A stretch of 64,000 bases of DNA, from assembly GCA_036346405.1 (NCBI GenBank), contig CM070546.1, positions 95,292,955 to 95,356,954 of the forward strand. Reading direction: 5' to 3'. The notes below the pieces were generated by a model. It saw only the letters and a program-made list of their open reading frames with translations, was not told the DNA's origin and ran no database searches. This DNA comes from Phyllostachys edulis. Lineage: Eukaryota; Streptophyta; Magnoliopsida; Poales; Poaceae. Both the position numbers and the translations under genes were made by a program. Below are positions 44,009 through 56,412 of the stretch, piece by piece. Positions within the stretch are counted from its first letter, which is position 1; each line of letters opens with the position of its first letter.

Positions 44009-47000
44009 TGTCGGGACCCGAAAATGCATCTCAGGAACCCTCTGTGTATTCTAAACTAGTCACAAATTAGTAGCTAGCTCACACAGGAAATAGTGACAAA
44101 ATACCATCTATTTATTCGATTTAACTACAAAAATCTCAAAGTAACAAATAATAATAATAACTGGACCTTATGTTTAACGTTTACTTAACTTGCCACGCAG
44201 GGCTAAAGAAACAAATTAACTTTTGCAGTGGAACGAAACTCTTGAAAAGGCCAATCAACATGCCCACAGGCAATCGAGTGGAGAACGCATCCTAATCCGC
44301 AAAACCTTCAAAGTCCTCCTTCTGAAAGAATTCCTGAGTAGCTTGATATTCTTCAAATGATCAACAAAGGCATAAGTCGTGAGTACATAAAGCACTCAGC
44401 AAGCCGTAAATAAATGTATGCAAATAGTATTCATGCATGGCTTGACAAAGGTTAGCTGTATGGTTCTTTTGCAAAAAGCAGCATTGACGATAAATACAAT
44501 AAATAGATTAAAATGTGTAGTTGAAAACAATAATAAATAAGTAAACAATTTCTTTGAAACAAGCAGTGAACTTCCCATTCACTTCCCAACCAAACCCATG
44601 ATAAGTGAATCCCCTATTTACCAATTGACACAAGCCACCAGGTGAATCACCTGTTCACCAAACAAACATTATATTCATCAAGTGAACATCTCATTCACAC
44701 TCCGACTCATTTTAAAGAAACTCTATCTCCTGTGTGGAATCCCTGGACACCGAGGACGCGGCTATTTGAATAGATCAATTGACACACTGCAGAGATTGTA
44801 CACTTTACCCATAAGATATAACTAGTGTAGCAAGCACTAATCATAACAAAACTTTTCAGTGATTTCATCTCAACAATTGACTCTCCCGTTGTACCTACAG
44901 CCACCCAAAACCTCATCGTGGTTGATGTACAACGTTGGACAGGGATGCGGCGAACCATCCCGCGATGTGACCTTAGAAAAGGATACACACCTCCACCCAA
45001 ATACTACCTGAGTAGTCAAAAGCCAAAACTCAACAACCTACTAGGTTAGGCCCGTCCCATCAGGCATGTGGTTGTACGAAAAGGCTCAGTTCAATGGTGC
45101 ACAAGATTAAGTCATTGACAAGTTACTCAGGTGAGATTACCAAAAACCCACAGCGTGTAGAAACACCCCCACTATCCACCATCCACTCGCCTGAGCGAAA
45201 ACTATTTTGTTTAACCAAAACCAATGACACAACCCGTCATGATACACAAATTTTAATAACAGCAGTGGCTAACCACTACAATTCCATATATCATTAAGTC
45301 AAGATTAATCATTATGACACATGTGATAACGAACCCATCGTAACTAAGCTGAACTAAACATATGTACGATACCCATGTTGTTGATACAAATATATCCAAC
45401 TAAAATTATCCATGCTATGGTGACAAAGGATTCATGGCATTCAAATAATCAAAGGAGGCATAATGACAACAGGTAATAACTAATCCCAAAACAATTTATA
45501 TAAAGATAACATGCAATTTGTATAAAACAATATACTTTTGAAATTATAGGTTCAATATGATCAAAGGACTACGGCTTGCCTTGGAATAAATCCTGGGATT
45601 GATCTTGACCTTGATATACTCCTCCTTGCTCAAAGTTTCCCGAAGTATCAACGTCTAATCGTAAACAAGCAAATAAACCAAATAAATAAATAACAGAGAC
45701 AAAATAAACTCCAAAAATTAAATAAAAAATCTCAGATAAATAGAGCTTGAATTTAGATGAATTTAGGAATTTAAATGGACTCAATCGGAGTTCGGATGCA
45801 AAAGATATGACTTTTGGAAGATTCACATGAAATGATGAAATTGAGATAAAAGAATATACAGAGAATATTCCTTCGGATTAAAATAAATAAAAAGAATTGG
45901 AGACTTACAAGTGGGGTCCACTAGTAGATGAGGGAGGTATAAAATCAATGAATGGCATGTGGAGTCAAGGTGCTGGAGAGAGAAAGAGGGAAAGCATAAG
46001 GATCCCACATGTGAGTCACCTGGTTTATGGTGGACCAAGTGCATGGCTTTTGGTATCGGGTGGATGATTGATTCGCCACATGGATTGATGACATGGACAC
46101 CACGTAAGCCAAAAATATGAGGTGGCGCAGACATGGACGCTGAATAAGCTTGCCACATCAGCGAAGAGTGAAAAACGAAGGAGGAGCAGTGAATCCACCA
46201 TGGCCGGTGATCGAAGCTTGGCACCAGGGTGATTCACGGTGGGGGAGGCCTGACCAAGGAGCAAAACGGGATCTCCAAGATGCGAGGATGCTCTGGTTGG
46301 CAACGGTGCAGCAATGCCGACGAGGAGGCGGCGACGGCGGCAACTTTGGCGGCGGGGACAAGATGGCCGGAGAGCAAAAAGAAGAACGGCTGCGGCAGCA
46401 ACTCAATGGCAAAGAAGCCAAGAGGAGGTAAGGGATGGATGAGGAGGAGCTAGGACACGACATGACGCGCACGAGGAAGCACGAGGCTCACCAAAGTTGG
46501 AGATCGGCAAGGAAGCGGCGGCGATCGTTTTCGGACAAAAACGAAAACAATGACCTGATGATCCTCAACCGAAGAGGATGGAAGCACAGTGAAGCTCACG
46601 ATAATACGCACCCAACGGCGGTGGAAGCTCGGCCGGAGAAGATCCGACGACGAAGAACTTCGTCGAGGAAAGAGCTTCGTGATCTTCGGTTCCCGGACAA
46701 ATTGCGGCGCAAGGACCCGAAATCGAACCAACTGATTTAGGGTTTCAAGAGATAAAGCACTAGCGAACAAATTGACACAATCGGCTTCTTAAATAGTGCT
46801 AGGATGGAGGGGTTTGAGAAAAGCACGGCCGGCGAACCGTGTTGGAGCTGGACTCCAACTCGGGCAAAGAAAAGGAAGGAAGAAGAAGACTCCCACATGG
46901 CTGCTGACCGATCGGGCCCACACGACAGGGAAACAAAGGGGAAAAGCATTGCGGCTAGGCTGGGAAAAATGAAAGCGGCACTTGGGCTGGAAAGCGAGCG

Positions 47001-47596
47001 GGCCGATTGAACCTTTGTGCTAGCGAGCGGCTCGGTGCTGAAGGAAAACGGAAGCGTCCGGCCCATTCGACTTGGCTTCACGCGGTGCGAAAGGAATAAC
47101 GGGAGGCGGGCTGGTGCAGTTGCGGCTGGACCTTTACGCGCGCTCAAAAGAGGCACGACCGGCAACTGGGCTTCCGGTGCACGCACAAACGAGAAATGAA
47201 TCGGCCGAAGGAAAAGGAATAGGAAGTAGGCCAAAGGAAAAGAGAAAGATAGTTGGGCCGAAAGGAAATAGTTTGGGCCAGTTGAAAGGAAATTCGGCCT
47301 AAACAAAATCTGAGATTTTTAAATAGTTTTTCTTTTTTAGAAAATAGCAGAAAATCCAATTGGCAAATAGAAAGTAGCAAATGCACTCAGAGAAATTCTA
47401 GAAAAATCTAGAAAATATATCCAAGCACATAAAATCCAAATAAAATAATTTTGATAATAGTTGATGTTTAGATTATTTATATTAAATTGTTTTTGAACTC
47501 TGAAAATTCTAGTGAATCTTTAACTTTAGCAGAAAATTCAAATGGTTACTTTTCTTTTTAAAACTTCAAAAAAGACCAAATTTTTGGGATGTTACA
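44009..47596 (-). repeat. 3.6-kb solo LTR, Tekay-like, with perfect target duplication
   Basis: The plus strand begins TGTCGGGACCC and ends GGGATGTTACA, so the LTR is on the minus strand. TCCTC occurs at 44004-44008 and again at 47597-47601. No internal region remains: the product of LTR-LTR recombination. It lies in a PMD gene intron. The GC-rich part 46100-47200 carries long chance frames on both strands. Confidence 0.95.
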
Positions 47597-49013
47597 TCCT
47601 CTTGCATCAATTTATATGTGAACCTTGCTGACGTGTACATATCTTCTTGTAGCCCGAGCGTATGGCAGAGAACGCAGGAGATGTCATTGCTAGGAGGCAC
47701 TTCGAGGCCTACCTGTTGTAGCTATTTGGATGGGTCATGTTCCTAGGGTCCCACGGTGATAGCGTCGCCAAGCACAACATTCGGTACGCACATGAGTCAA
47801 GCGGACTTGCTTGGATGAGATCCACCCACGCTTAGGGTCCGACTTTGTCTTGTGACGCTGACGCATCACAAGACTGCAATGTGTGCCACCGTGCCTATGA
47901 CAGCTCCATCCTCTCCGGATGCCTGCTACTTTTGTAGTTGTGGTCCTTTGAGCGCTTCCAGGTCGGATGACCATAGCTGGACTTGGGAGCGTATGCGGTC
48001 AGCTTGTACGCCCAGGATGACAACGTGGACCGGCCGACCATGGGCATGGTGTGGTGCCGCCGACAGATTAGTTTCATGATCATTTATTATTTTTTATGTT
48101 GTAATCACAATTTCATGTCCTAAGTTTTCGGTGTTCTATTGCACAGGTCACCTACACGCTGATCACTTCGTAGGGGTCCTACCCGGAGTACGTTGCGATG
48201 TTCGATCAGCTGACCAATGACCGCATCATCTAGACACTGTACACTTAGGAGAGGGTGAACGTGTGCGCGCCCGAAGGACTGTCGAGCCTGTGCATGCGAG
48301 ACTACGTGTACTGGTATACGCGGAGGGCCTTGGTGCATGATGTCTTTGTGGAGGAGTACCAGTGCAGCTGGTCATGTGCCGCCGGATCTGCGATAAGAGG
48401 TCCCACTTGGGGGATGTGGTGCCAAGACGTCCATGCGTAAGTTCACGCTTTACTTCTTTCGTACAATGTGCGTTACGTGTCGACCAAATAATTGTCTTGC
48501 CATCTACAGGTACACTAGGAAGGGAGTACGTGGCACGATGTCCTGGTTGGACAAGATGTCCCCTTGGGTTGAGGCTTGGAGCGGCATGCACAACGACCTC
48601 ATCCAGTGCGTGGATGATCCCTACGACCCCGAGATGTACGAGGAGTACATGGAGTGATAAGTTAGTCGGACGAGGCTTCGCTGCGACCGGATCGTGGTCG
48701 ACCCACCACGATATGAGGCTGCGATGTCCGACATGTACCCCACCCAACCAGACTCCGCTTTCCACCACTTTGTATGTATTAAACGATCATTAATTCATAT
48801 TTAATTTGCCAGATTTAGGTTTTCAACTTGTTCATTACTTGTGCAGACAGATCTACACTGAGAGGTTCTCGAGTTGGCAGCCTCCGCACAGCACATGACG
48901 CTGGGGGACACCAGAGGGGTCCTACAGCGGATCATGGAGGCCTCGAGACGAGGCATCCATATTGCGACTTGTCGCACGCCGAGGGACCCGGTGGAACGGC
49001 ATTTTCTAGTCAC

Positions 49014-50408
49014 TTAACAAAGCCGTGAGAAGCTGAGACTGAAAAGTCTTGTCATCATAGTAGAAGGATACCTTGGTCTTGGAGGCTTTTGGCTTACGGG
49101 CTTCAATTGCTTCAATCACCTTGGCCTTCTCTGCAGCAACAATGTCTGTAAAGAATTTCGCAAGGGGCCTGGTCGGATCGAAACTTGAGTCCGCCACCTG
49201 CTTGTCGACGGCCTTTTCAAGTCGACGCTTTTTTGCCGGAGGAGCATTTACTTGCTCTGCTTCCATGCCAATAACCATCAGTCTGACTTCTTGGTCGTCC
49301 TGACGGTCTTCTATGCCTACTTTCTACAAAGGTCAGAAAAAGAAATTTTAACTTTATGGTCGTAAGATTTTCTACAACTACTTTGTGGTCGTAAGATATT
49401 CTACGACTATGAGTGCCCAAAGAAGGAATCCATCCTTGATTACCTTTAGGCGTTCCTATTTCTCCTTGGCAGATACGACCACTAGTATTCGAGAAGCTAC
49501 CACATCAGGTGGCGGCACTTTCTCGCAAACAAGCTTGACTCGAGCGTCAATCTCTACTTGAGAGAGATCTGCGCAAGCAGATAAAACACTCAGTAGTTAG
49601 GCTTAAGATTAATCAAAAGAAAGCTAGGCTTAAGATTAATCAAAAGAAAGCTAAGTCGAAAGGTTACTTACTTTTCTCATAATCTCTGGTCGAATTATTA
49701 GCCTCCGAGTACATCCACATGGAATGTGCTCGTTTCTTCAAGGGGCTAATGCGGCGCGTGATGAAATCCTTCACCACGTGCCATCCGGTAAGCCCCTCTT
49801 CCATCAAGTCTTTGATGACTTGAATGTAGGGGCGGTCCGGCTAAGATCCTTGGGAGTTGAATCCCATGAAGGAATCTTCTCAGCAGTCTTCCCTACGAAG
49901 GAAAGACTGTCTTCACTAATTGTTTTCCAGTATAACCACTTCTTCTTCCACCCCCGCCCATGATGACCAAGTGAACATTTGGATGTACTCCTTGGACTTC
50001 CCGTCGTGGAGCTTCAGACCGCAATTCCTGGTGATTCCAGACTGTCTGGTTATTCCATAGTAGTATTGGAACAGCTCTAGGTCTGGAAGGATCCCAAGGT
50101 AAGCTTTGCACAAGTACACGAACACACTCAACATTGTGATGGAATTGGGAACAAGGTTCACCAACTCCAACCCAAAATGCTCGAGTACGAGTGTAAGGAA
50201 GGGATGAGCGGGCAGTCGAAGGCCACACTCACAGTGTGCTTGAAAAACGGGGATCTGACCAATCTCTCCCGACCGCCAATGTTGCCCAGCAGCTTCAATC
50301 CACTTTACGAATTCCTTCTTCGGAATCTTCTCGGCAGCAACCAAAGCTTTTTTATCTTGGCTGAATCCATCTCCGATTCCACCCACTTGGAAGCGGCTCT
50401 GGCCATTT
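49014..50408 (-). pseudogene. TAT additional ORF, second copy (5' half)
   Basis: Minus-strand counterpart of 17487-19030. Start ATG at about 50408 (MARAASKWVESEMDS); after an early frameshift the conserved domain is open at about 50330-49916 (EFVKWIEAAGQHWRSGEIGQI, LELVNLVPNSITMLSVFVYLCKAY, GKSKEYIQMF). Then come exon 2 (about 49450-49568) and the start of exon 3 (49278 downward: NAPPAKKRRLEKAVDK, PKASKTKVSFYYDDKTF). The two copies are diverged at the protein level, so they are different insertions, not one duplicated block. Confidence 0.85.
49358..49408. repeat. 29-bp-period palindrome units in an intron of the second antisense gene
   Basis: Two units at 49358 and 49387 (GGTCGTAAGA ... TACAACT and TACGACT), 29 bp apart, at the same intron as 18455-18591. 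Confidence 0.82.
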
Positions 50409-50763
50409 TCTCTAGATGAGATTGGATTGGATTTGGGAAAGCTTCGAGGAAGAAGATGATTTGGTCGGCGGCGGAGAACGCGAGAGCTCGAGGAGTAGTT
50501 GAAGCAAAGGGGAAAAGTAAGAATCCTATAATCTACCAGCAGTAAGTTTTTGTAACCACGCGATTGAGTTAAAGATTGTGGGAACTCAACAGTTGCCACC
50601 TTCTCAGGAACTGCTCTAACGGATAGATTTGTGAGAGTCGATTGAGATTCTCTAATTTGCCTATTCGAGAAAACCGAGTGTGTCTTTACACCTCAAGCGA
50701 AATTACCTTTCTGACCAAGTCTTTTTCTGGTCAAAATGAAATACCAGTCGGAAAGGTTTTTAT

Positions 50764-50814
50764 TTCCAACCATCCTTATACGACTACTTTATGGTTGTAA
50801 GACTTTCTATGACT
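50764..50814. repeat. Two degenerate 29-bp-period units beside the antisense gene start (copy 2)
   Basis: Units at 50764 and 50793 (ending TACGACT and TATGACT), the equivalents of 16942-16992 in the first copy. Confidence 0.6.
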
Positions 50815-50858
50815 CACTTTTCCAAGTAAGTTATTTTCACTTGAAGCTGGGGGCTAGA

Positions 50859-51606
50859 TGACGTGGATCTAATAATCCTCATTTATTTATTTATTTATTT
50901 ATAATTCTTATTATAGATATTAATATCTTTGTATTAGTCTTAAGTATGCCCCTCAATGTTTATAAGGAAGAAGTTAAGCTACCTAATCGTAAATCACTCC
51001 ATGGTCGTAAGTCTTCCTACGACCATGGTATAGTCGTAAGCCTTTCTACGACTAACGAGCAGTCGTGAGCTCTTCTACGACTTGATGAGTTTCGACCAGT
51101 CTGGCTTCGACAACCCTATAATTGATAGGGCTTGCTGTCTCGTGGGCCTAATCAGTTAGGGATAATTATACACCATGATTAATACATGGGAGACTTAAAA
51201 ATATGCGCTGTTACTCTCTATGAGTAACCACAAGAATTACTTCCGTCTCTGACAATAACCGCCTAGCAACGTGGGGGTGCCACCTCCCTAGCAACAACTT
51301 CCATCAAACGGTTCGTCAATTGGAATGTTGGGACACCTCTTCGTTTGGAGGAACTGCCGTCTCTTCATATGTTATATAAGGTTGAAGTCAGAAGGCAGAA
51401 AGGACAAGCACAATCTGGAGAACAAGCCATAGTCTTCCTCTTGATTGTAATCAGTATACTCAATATAGCCACACAGGAGTAGGGTTGTTATTCTCTCCGG
51501 AGAAGGCCCGAAACTGTATAAAATTCTCGTGTTATTCTCTGTGTGATTTTTAGAAGAGGCCTCGAATCAAACAATCATACGTAAGATCGGTTCTAGATCA
51601 CCGACA
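50859..51606 (+). repeat. 3' LTR of the truncated TAT copy
   Basis: 748 bp, TGACGTGGATC to TCACCGACA, preceded by the polypurine tract GAAGCTGGGGGCTAGA. Contains (ATTT)n at 50882-50902, three palindrome units, TATA box at 51371-51380 (GTTATATAAG) and the inner-end phrase CACACAGGAGTAGGGTTG shared with the other LTRs. Confidence 0.92.
51003..51082 (+). repeat. 29-bp-period palindrome array in the second TAT LTR (3 units)
   Basis: Units start at 51003, 51032 and 51061. The first extends to 11-bp perfect arms (CCATGGTCGTA / TACGACCATGG). The array stands about 290 bp upstream of the TATA box, the same position as in the first element. Confidence 0.92.
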
Positions 51607-51880
51607 TAATCATTTGGCATGTTCGGCCCTTATTGTAAAACTCGACCTGACACGATCTATGTGACTCTGATGTTTGTAATATATTGAATGGTTTATTTTA
51701 CATTGTGTATGAATTGATTCAGTGCTGTATTCTGTGAGTGCTATCTACTTATCCAGGGAATAACACAGTGTTTTCACAGAGGATTTGGATTTGTGAAATC
51801 TAGGTCTAACAATTACAAAGATAACCTTGCAGAAAATTAGGTGCTTGTAGTAACCTACCCCTGCAAGTTACAAGTCACTT
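51607..51880. repeat. Possible LTR tail
   Basis: A phrase resembling Tekay-type LTR ends (AACACAGTGTTTTCACAGAGGATTTGG ... CTAACA) directly follows the TAT LTR. Weakly supported; no other content seen. Confidence 0.3.
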
Positions 51881-54408
51881 GGGTAGTGTTTGGTTCAGGA
51901 ATGGCAACGAAAATGTAATGGGAATCAGAATATGGGGGGATTTGGTACTGTAATGAGTGATTACCTATTTTGTTTGGATCTCCTAAGGAATGGATTTGGA
52001 AACCAATACAGCGTTTGCTGTAGAGCTATGGTATCAGAGGTATGCAATAGATTCGAATCAAATAAACACCGTGAATCCATGATCCAGCAGCAATTTCACA
52101 AAAATGAAGGAAATCTGATTCACAAGAACTGATAATCAAAACTTTGTGTACTTCTAATCAATCAAAACTGACAAATTCATCATTAAAAATATTGGCAAAT
52201 TCAAACAAGGACACAAAGTTAACAGCGTAAGGAGGGAGAAGGAAGACGAGAGAAGGCAGCATGGGAGAGGGGGACCGCACCCCATCCTTCTTCACAACCC
52301 AATTCCGCCGCCGCCGCCATGGCTGTGCTCTAACCCTAGCGTTGCCATGCTGGCCTGTGCTGCCCCACGCTTCACGGCGAGAGTTGAGCCGCTGGCAAAT
52401 TGACCTATCGCGAGAACTTGATCGCGTCGCGCGTGAGGAAGAGGGGATGCAAAGAGAGACGAGTGCGTCGGGTGTTGGGGCCCGCTTGGGTCTGTAAAGG
52501 ATTCCTATTACACCCACATTTGAGTGGAATGGGCTGTGTGTTAGGCCGGTATTCCGATTCCATGTATTCCGATTACAGCCCAACCGAAGCAAGCATGATT
52601 TAACTGTATTTGCTTTCGAAAAAGCTAGAAAACGGCTATAGCGTTTCCCAGCAAGAAAACTGACTGGATAGGCATTCGCCTTTGGATCTTGTTGTTGTAG
52701 CACATATCCTAAAGTGGTCAACTCAGCCAGCGTGTAGGCACAACGAGCGATGACTGCGTTTTTTTCTATCACGAGAGCCAGTGTGCCGAGTCCACGAGTG
52801 GCGTCGCGACGCTGCGGCAACAAGCGTGTCTTGGCTCGATCCTGATCCACCCGACTCACGACGAGCCCAAGCTCTACCTCCCCTTGATCTTAGTTTCTAC
52901 CTTCCATCCTCCTAAGTTCAATCAAAGGTTTCTTCCTCAAATTGTATTGGTTTAGGTAGTTGTTTTTGTTGTGCACATGTTTCTAGTGATGCCCTCCACT
53001 TATTTGATGAAATACCAAGCTTGCAACAAAAACTACATTTTAAAGCTTCATCCTGCGTGTCAGCAAGACAACAACAATTCAATGGTAGGGCGAGCCGTTG
53101 TAGTGGTTGCATGGCAGTCGTGAGCTCACCCGAGTGTGGTGGCCACAGGCTCGCATAGGGCAAGTAATGGGCGGTAGGCTGGTCCTCGAGCGACGAGTGG
53201 CGATGGGTTGGTCCTCCGCACCTCGTGTGGCTGCAAGGACGTAGGAGGCCACGATATGGCACAATGGGGAGTGGCGGCGAGCAGGCTCAGCCGGAGCGAG
53301 GTGAGTGGAAGCAGCTACCGGAGGCGCGTGCGGCGACACGTGGGGAGGTGATCAGCCACAGCAGCCTATTGAGCACGGAACCACACGGCGAGCTCGGTGG
53401 TAAGCGGTGAGGCCAAAGGCCACGACATCCCGGTGAGCGATCGCGCGGCCACAGGTGAGCACGTTAGAAATTTTTGCTCTTGTTTGATTTTTTATGAAAC
53501 TTGTTGAAACTTCTTGAAATATGTTGAAACTTGTTGAAACTTCTCAAAACTTTTTGTCTGAAACTTGTTGAAACTTGAGTTCCAAAATATGAAATTTGCT
53601 AAATCTTCTTAAAACTCTTTTGTTCGAAACTTCCTGAAACTTGGGCTTTAAACTTTCTTCGAATCTTCTGAAAACTTCTAGAAATACGCAAAACTCACTG
53701 AAACCTAAAATTTTTAAAATATTTTCACGGGACTTCTTTAAACTTCATGAAACTTACTAAAACTTCTTGAAACTTTTGTGTCTGAAACTTGAGATCCAAA
53801 ATCTAAAACTTGTTGAAACTTGGGCTTGAAACTTTCTTGGAATCTTTTGAAAACTTCTAGAAATACGCAAAATTCACTGAAACCAGAAACTTTTAAAATG
53901 TTTTCATGAGACTTCTTGAAACTTCGTGAAACTTGCTGAAACTTCTTAAAACTCTTTTGTCTGAAACTTGAGTTTCAAAATCTAAAACTTGTTAAAACTT
54001 GGGCTTGAAACTTTTTTAAAATCTTCTGAAAACTTCTAGAAATATGTGAAACTAACTAAAACCAGAAACATTTAAAAAAAATTTCACAAGACTTCATGAA
54101 ACCTTTAGCATATAACCAAGTTGGAGACATGGGGAAGAACAAAACACAGAAACTTATTTCAATCTAAAACTTGTTGAAACTTAGGCTTGAAACTTTCTTG
54201 GAATATTCTGGAAACTTCTACAAATCTGAAAAGTTTCGAAATCTAGTCGAAACTTCGAACTCAAAATCTAAAACTTTTAAGTAACTAAAACTTTACAAAA
54301 CTGCTATACCGTTAAAAATACATTCCAATAGTATAGCATGGCTAATAACTCCCACTTGCTACGGTGCAATCAGATTACGAAGCAAAATTACTGAACCAAA
54401 CACCACCC
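51881..54408. mobile_element. Candidate DNA transposon with 18-bp terminal inverted repeats
   Basis: The left GGGTAGTGTTTGGTTCAG matches the inverted right end (GGGTGGTGTTTGGTTCAG at 54391-54408) at 17 of 18. No convincing target duplication was found. The interior holds a GC-rich tract (52230-53460) with open frames on both strands but no recognised domain, and the 179-bp tandem repeat. Superfamily undecided (hAT or PIF/Harbinger style). Confidence 0.5.
53470..54295. repeat. 179-bp tandem repeat built from GAAACTT words
   Basis: Higher-order units of 179 bp (anchor TGGGCTTGAAACTTTCTTGG at about 53642, 53821 and 54000, with a degenerate one at about 54182). Each is made of degenerate TTGAAACTTG/C words of 10-12 bp. 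About four units, with a drifted and rearranged last copy. Confidence 0.85.
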
Positions 54409-55202
54409 GCTCCTTACACACATGTTACGTATAGTATAGCTCTTCTTAGTTTAGCAGCTAGACTTGTAATTGCGCAGGATTATGACTTGCTTTCCAAACA
54501 TACAGCCCAAACGAAACGAGATACTCCAAATTAAGCCCACCAAGCTGCTCCTCCTTCCATACTCCCAAAATTTTTGCATTTGTGGCCCTGTAGCAACTTT
54601 TAATTTCAAAAGTAGCCCTCTTTCTCCATAATTTACAAAATTGGCCTGAGCGATTGCTGCGCATCACTGGTCTGGACGTGGTGCGACACGCCCCACCACC
54701 GGTGTGGCAGGCACTGTCCCGACCTGGCGCTGATAGCTCGCTTGCCCCCGATGGTAGGTCTTGCAAGTGTGCTAGCCACCCACCAAATTTTGATTTTTTA
54801 AAAAAAAAACAAAAAATTTGAAAATTTAAATATTATTGAATTTTATTTGATTCATAAAAAATATCAGCACTGAGATTTGTAAAAAAAACTTTCATTAAGA
54901 AATAAGGGCACCGAGGTTTGTAAATTAGGGTTTCCTTTTCTCCGAAATTAGGGTTTCGGCGCTGTTTGTAGTAATTTCAAAATATAGCAAATGAGTTTAG
55001 AAAAATTACGAAACTTTTGGTGGAGCCTCCCGTCATAGTGTTGTTGCTTCTGTAATTTTTGTATAATTTTATTCGTTCAGAGAAAGGATGATTGATAAGC
55101 ATATCAGACGAGGTATAACCTTGAGGATGTCGTCCAAGCAAACTGTCTGCTGAAACACTTGTTGTCTTTTAGAAGTGGGATAAAAAGGGCATCAGTACTA
55201 TT
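54409..55202. other. Unassigned non-coding DNA
   Basis: GC-rich at 54600-54780, AT-rich and poly-A/T afterwards, with short direct phrases (ATTAGGGTTTC twice near 54930-54955). No gene or element end was identified. Confidence 0.3.
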
Positions 55203-55484
55203 GGAGTCTCTCCTCGATGAAGTCGTCTGAACGTATACGCGTACATAGCCAGGCAGTCCATGAAGTACTTTATGAAGGTTATACATAATATGATTGAAGG
55301 GGCTAAGAACTCTCGTTGTGATGATGAAGATGCCCCAAAACATGGAGTCTCTCCTCGATGAAGTTGTCTGAATGTATACATGTATATAGACAGGCAGTCG
55401 ATGAAGTACTTCATGGAGCTTATACAGAATATGATTGAAGGGGCTGAGAACGCTTATTGTGATTATGAAGATACCCTAAAACAT
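55203..55484 (+). repeat. 141-bp tandem duplication, in frame
   Basis: Copies at 55203-55343 and 55344-55484 begin GGAGTCTCTCCTCGATGAAG. 141 is 47 codons, and one frame reads through most of both (LNVYAYIARQSMKYF and LNVYMYIDRQSMKYF), with one stop per copy near the start. Part of a coding-like block that continues to about 55700 (HGGFGVGANGSFWDS). Family unknown. Confidence 0.85.
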
Positions 55485-56052
55485 GGAGGATTCGGTGTTG
55501 GTGCGAATGGTTCTTTCTGGGATTCCACTAGAATGTACATACTTGCAATATAGGCTTGCTTTGATGGCTTAGCGGAGACACGAACCGAACTACATTAGAG
55601 TCCATGACGAAGCACATTACACGTAGTCACATGGCATGATGGTTCGGCTAATTGCTTTAGTCATCCTTGCTACTACTACGGTACACTACGACACAAGCAT
55701 CCAGACCATGTAAGTATACATGCGTTTAGGGGATAGTAAAAAAACGTGGCGGGTAGGATGGGGGACTACTACGAAATGACCAGTCGTACAATACAGATCA
55801 TGTATGACAAACTGATAATTTGACAGAGAGTGTCCTATTTAATGATATGTGCTACTAGTCTCCGCGGTGCCATAGCGACTGCCCCTTATCTCGGGGCTAC
55901 CCATGGTGGCGGTGAGTGTGGAAGTTGTCCATGTCCTGCGATTTCATGATGTAAGTGGATCGTACACTAAGAAATGTAACAATGATGCAAATTGTATATA
56001 ACTCACATCCTTGATACGGAGTGTGGCTGGTCGGCCTGATACGCTTCGACGT
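55485..56052 (+). other. Coding-like remnant and unassigned DNA
   Basis: 55485-55700 continues the frame of the duplicated block with several stops. 55700-56052 shows no recognisable content and ends at the Sirevirus LTR. Confidence 0.3.
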
Positions 56053-56250
56053 TGTTGGACCGAAAAGGCGACTAGAGGGGGGTGAATAGGAGCACTCTCA
56101 CTTTTTCACTTTGATCAGATTCAACACAAATTTCACTCCAATAGCTATGGAAGCTATGAAGATCAAGATACCAGCACAGCGGAAGACTAGTATTGAATCC
56201 AATCCAAAATCCCCAAAGCAAAAGACCAAAAACCAAAACCTGATCCAAAG

Positions 56251-56412
56251 GGCCGGACTGACCTCAGGCAAAAGTGCGGACTAACCTCTCTAGCCGGACT
56301 GACCGCAGGCAAAAGTACAGACTAACCTTTCAGGCCGGACTAACCTCAGGCAAAGGTGCGGTCAGACCTCTCAGGCCGGACTAACCTCAGGCAAACGGGC
56401 GGTCAGACCTCA
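56251..56412. repeat. 41-bp tandem repeat in the Sirevirus LTR (4 units)
   Basis: Units start at 56251, 56292, 56333 and 56374 with GGCCGGACTAACCTCAGGCA. Confidence 0.93.

Larger units (their letters stand above)
49014..51606 (+). mobile_element. Truncated TAT copy: antisense gene and 3' LTR
   Basis: Same family as 14845-29233, opposite orientation. Homology starts abruptly at about 49014 within exon 3 of the antisense gene (GCCGTGAGAAGCTGAGACTG matches the sequence near 19000-19020), so everything upstream (gag, pol, 5' LTR) is missing. It joins directly to the PMD remnant, with no target duplication to test. Confidence 0.88.

Noticed and set aside
46158..47306. Several frames of 100-190 codons on both strands
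   Set aside because: Lie inside the GC-rich part of a solo LTR, open on both strands, with no domain; chance frames.
52029..52040. TGGTATCAGAGG, near match to an initiator-Met primer site
   Set aside because: No LTR end directly upstream and no gag downstream.
52158..52859. Minus-strand frame of 233 codons
   Set aside because: Arg/Ser-rich with no recognisable domain or splice context, in a GC-rich stretch open on both strands.
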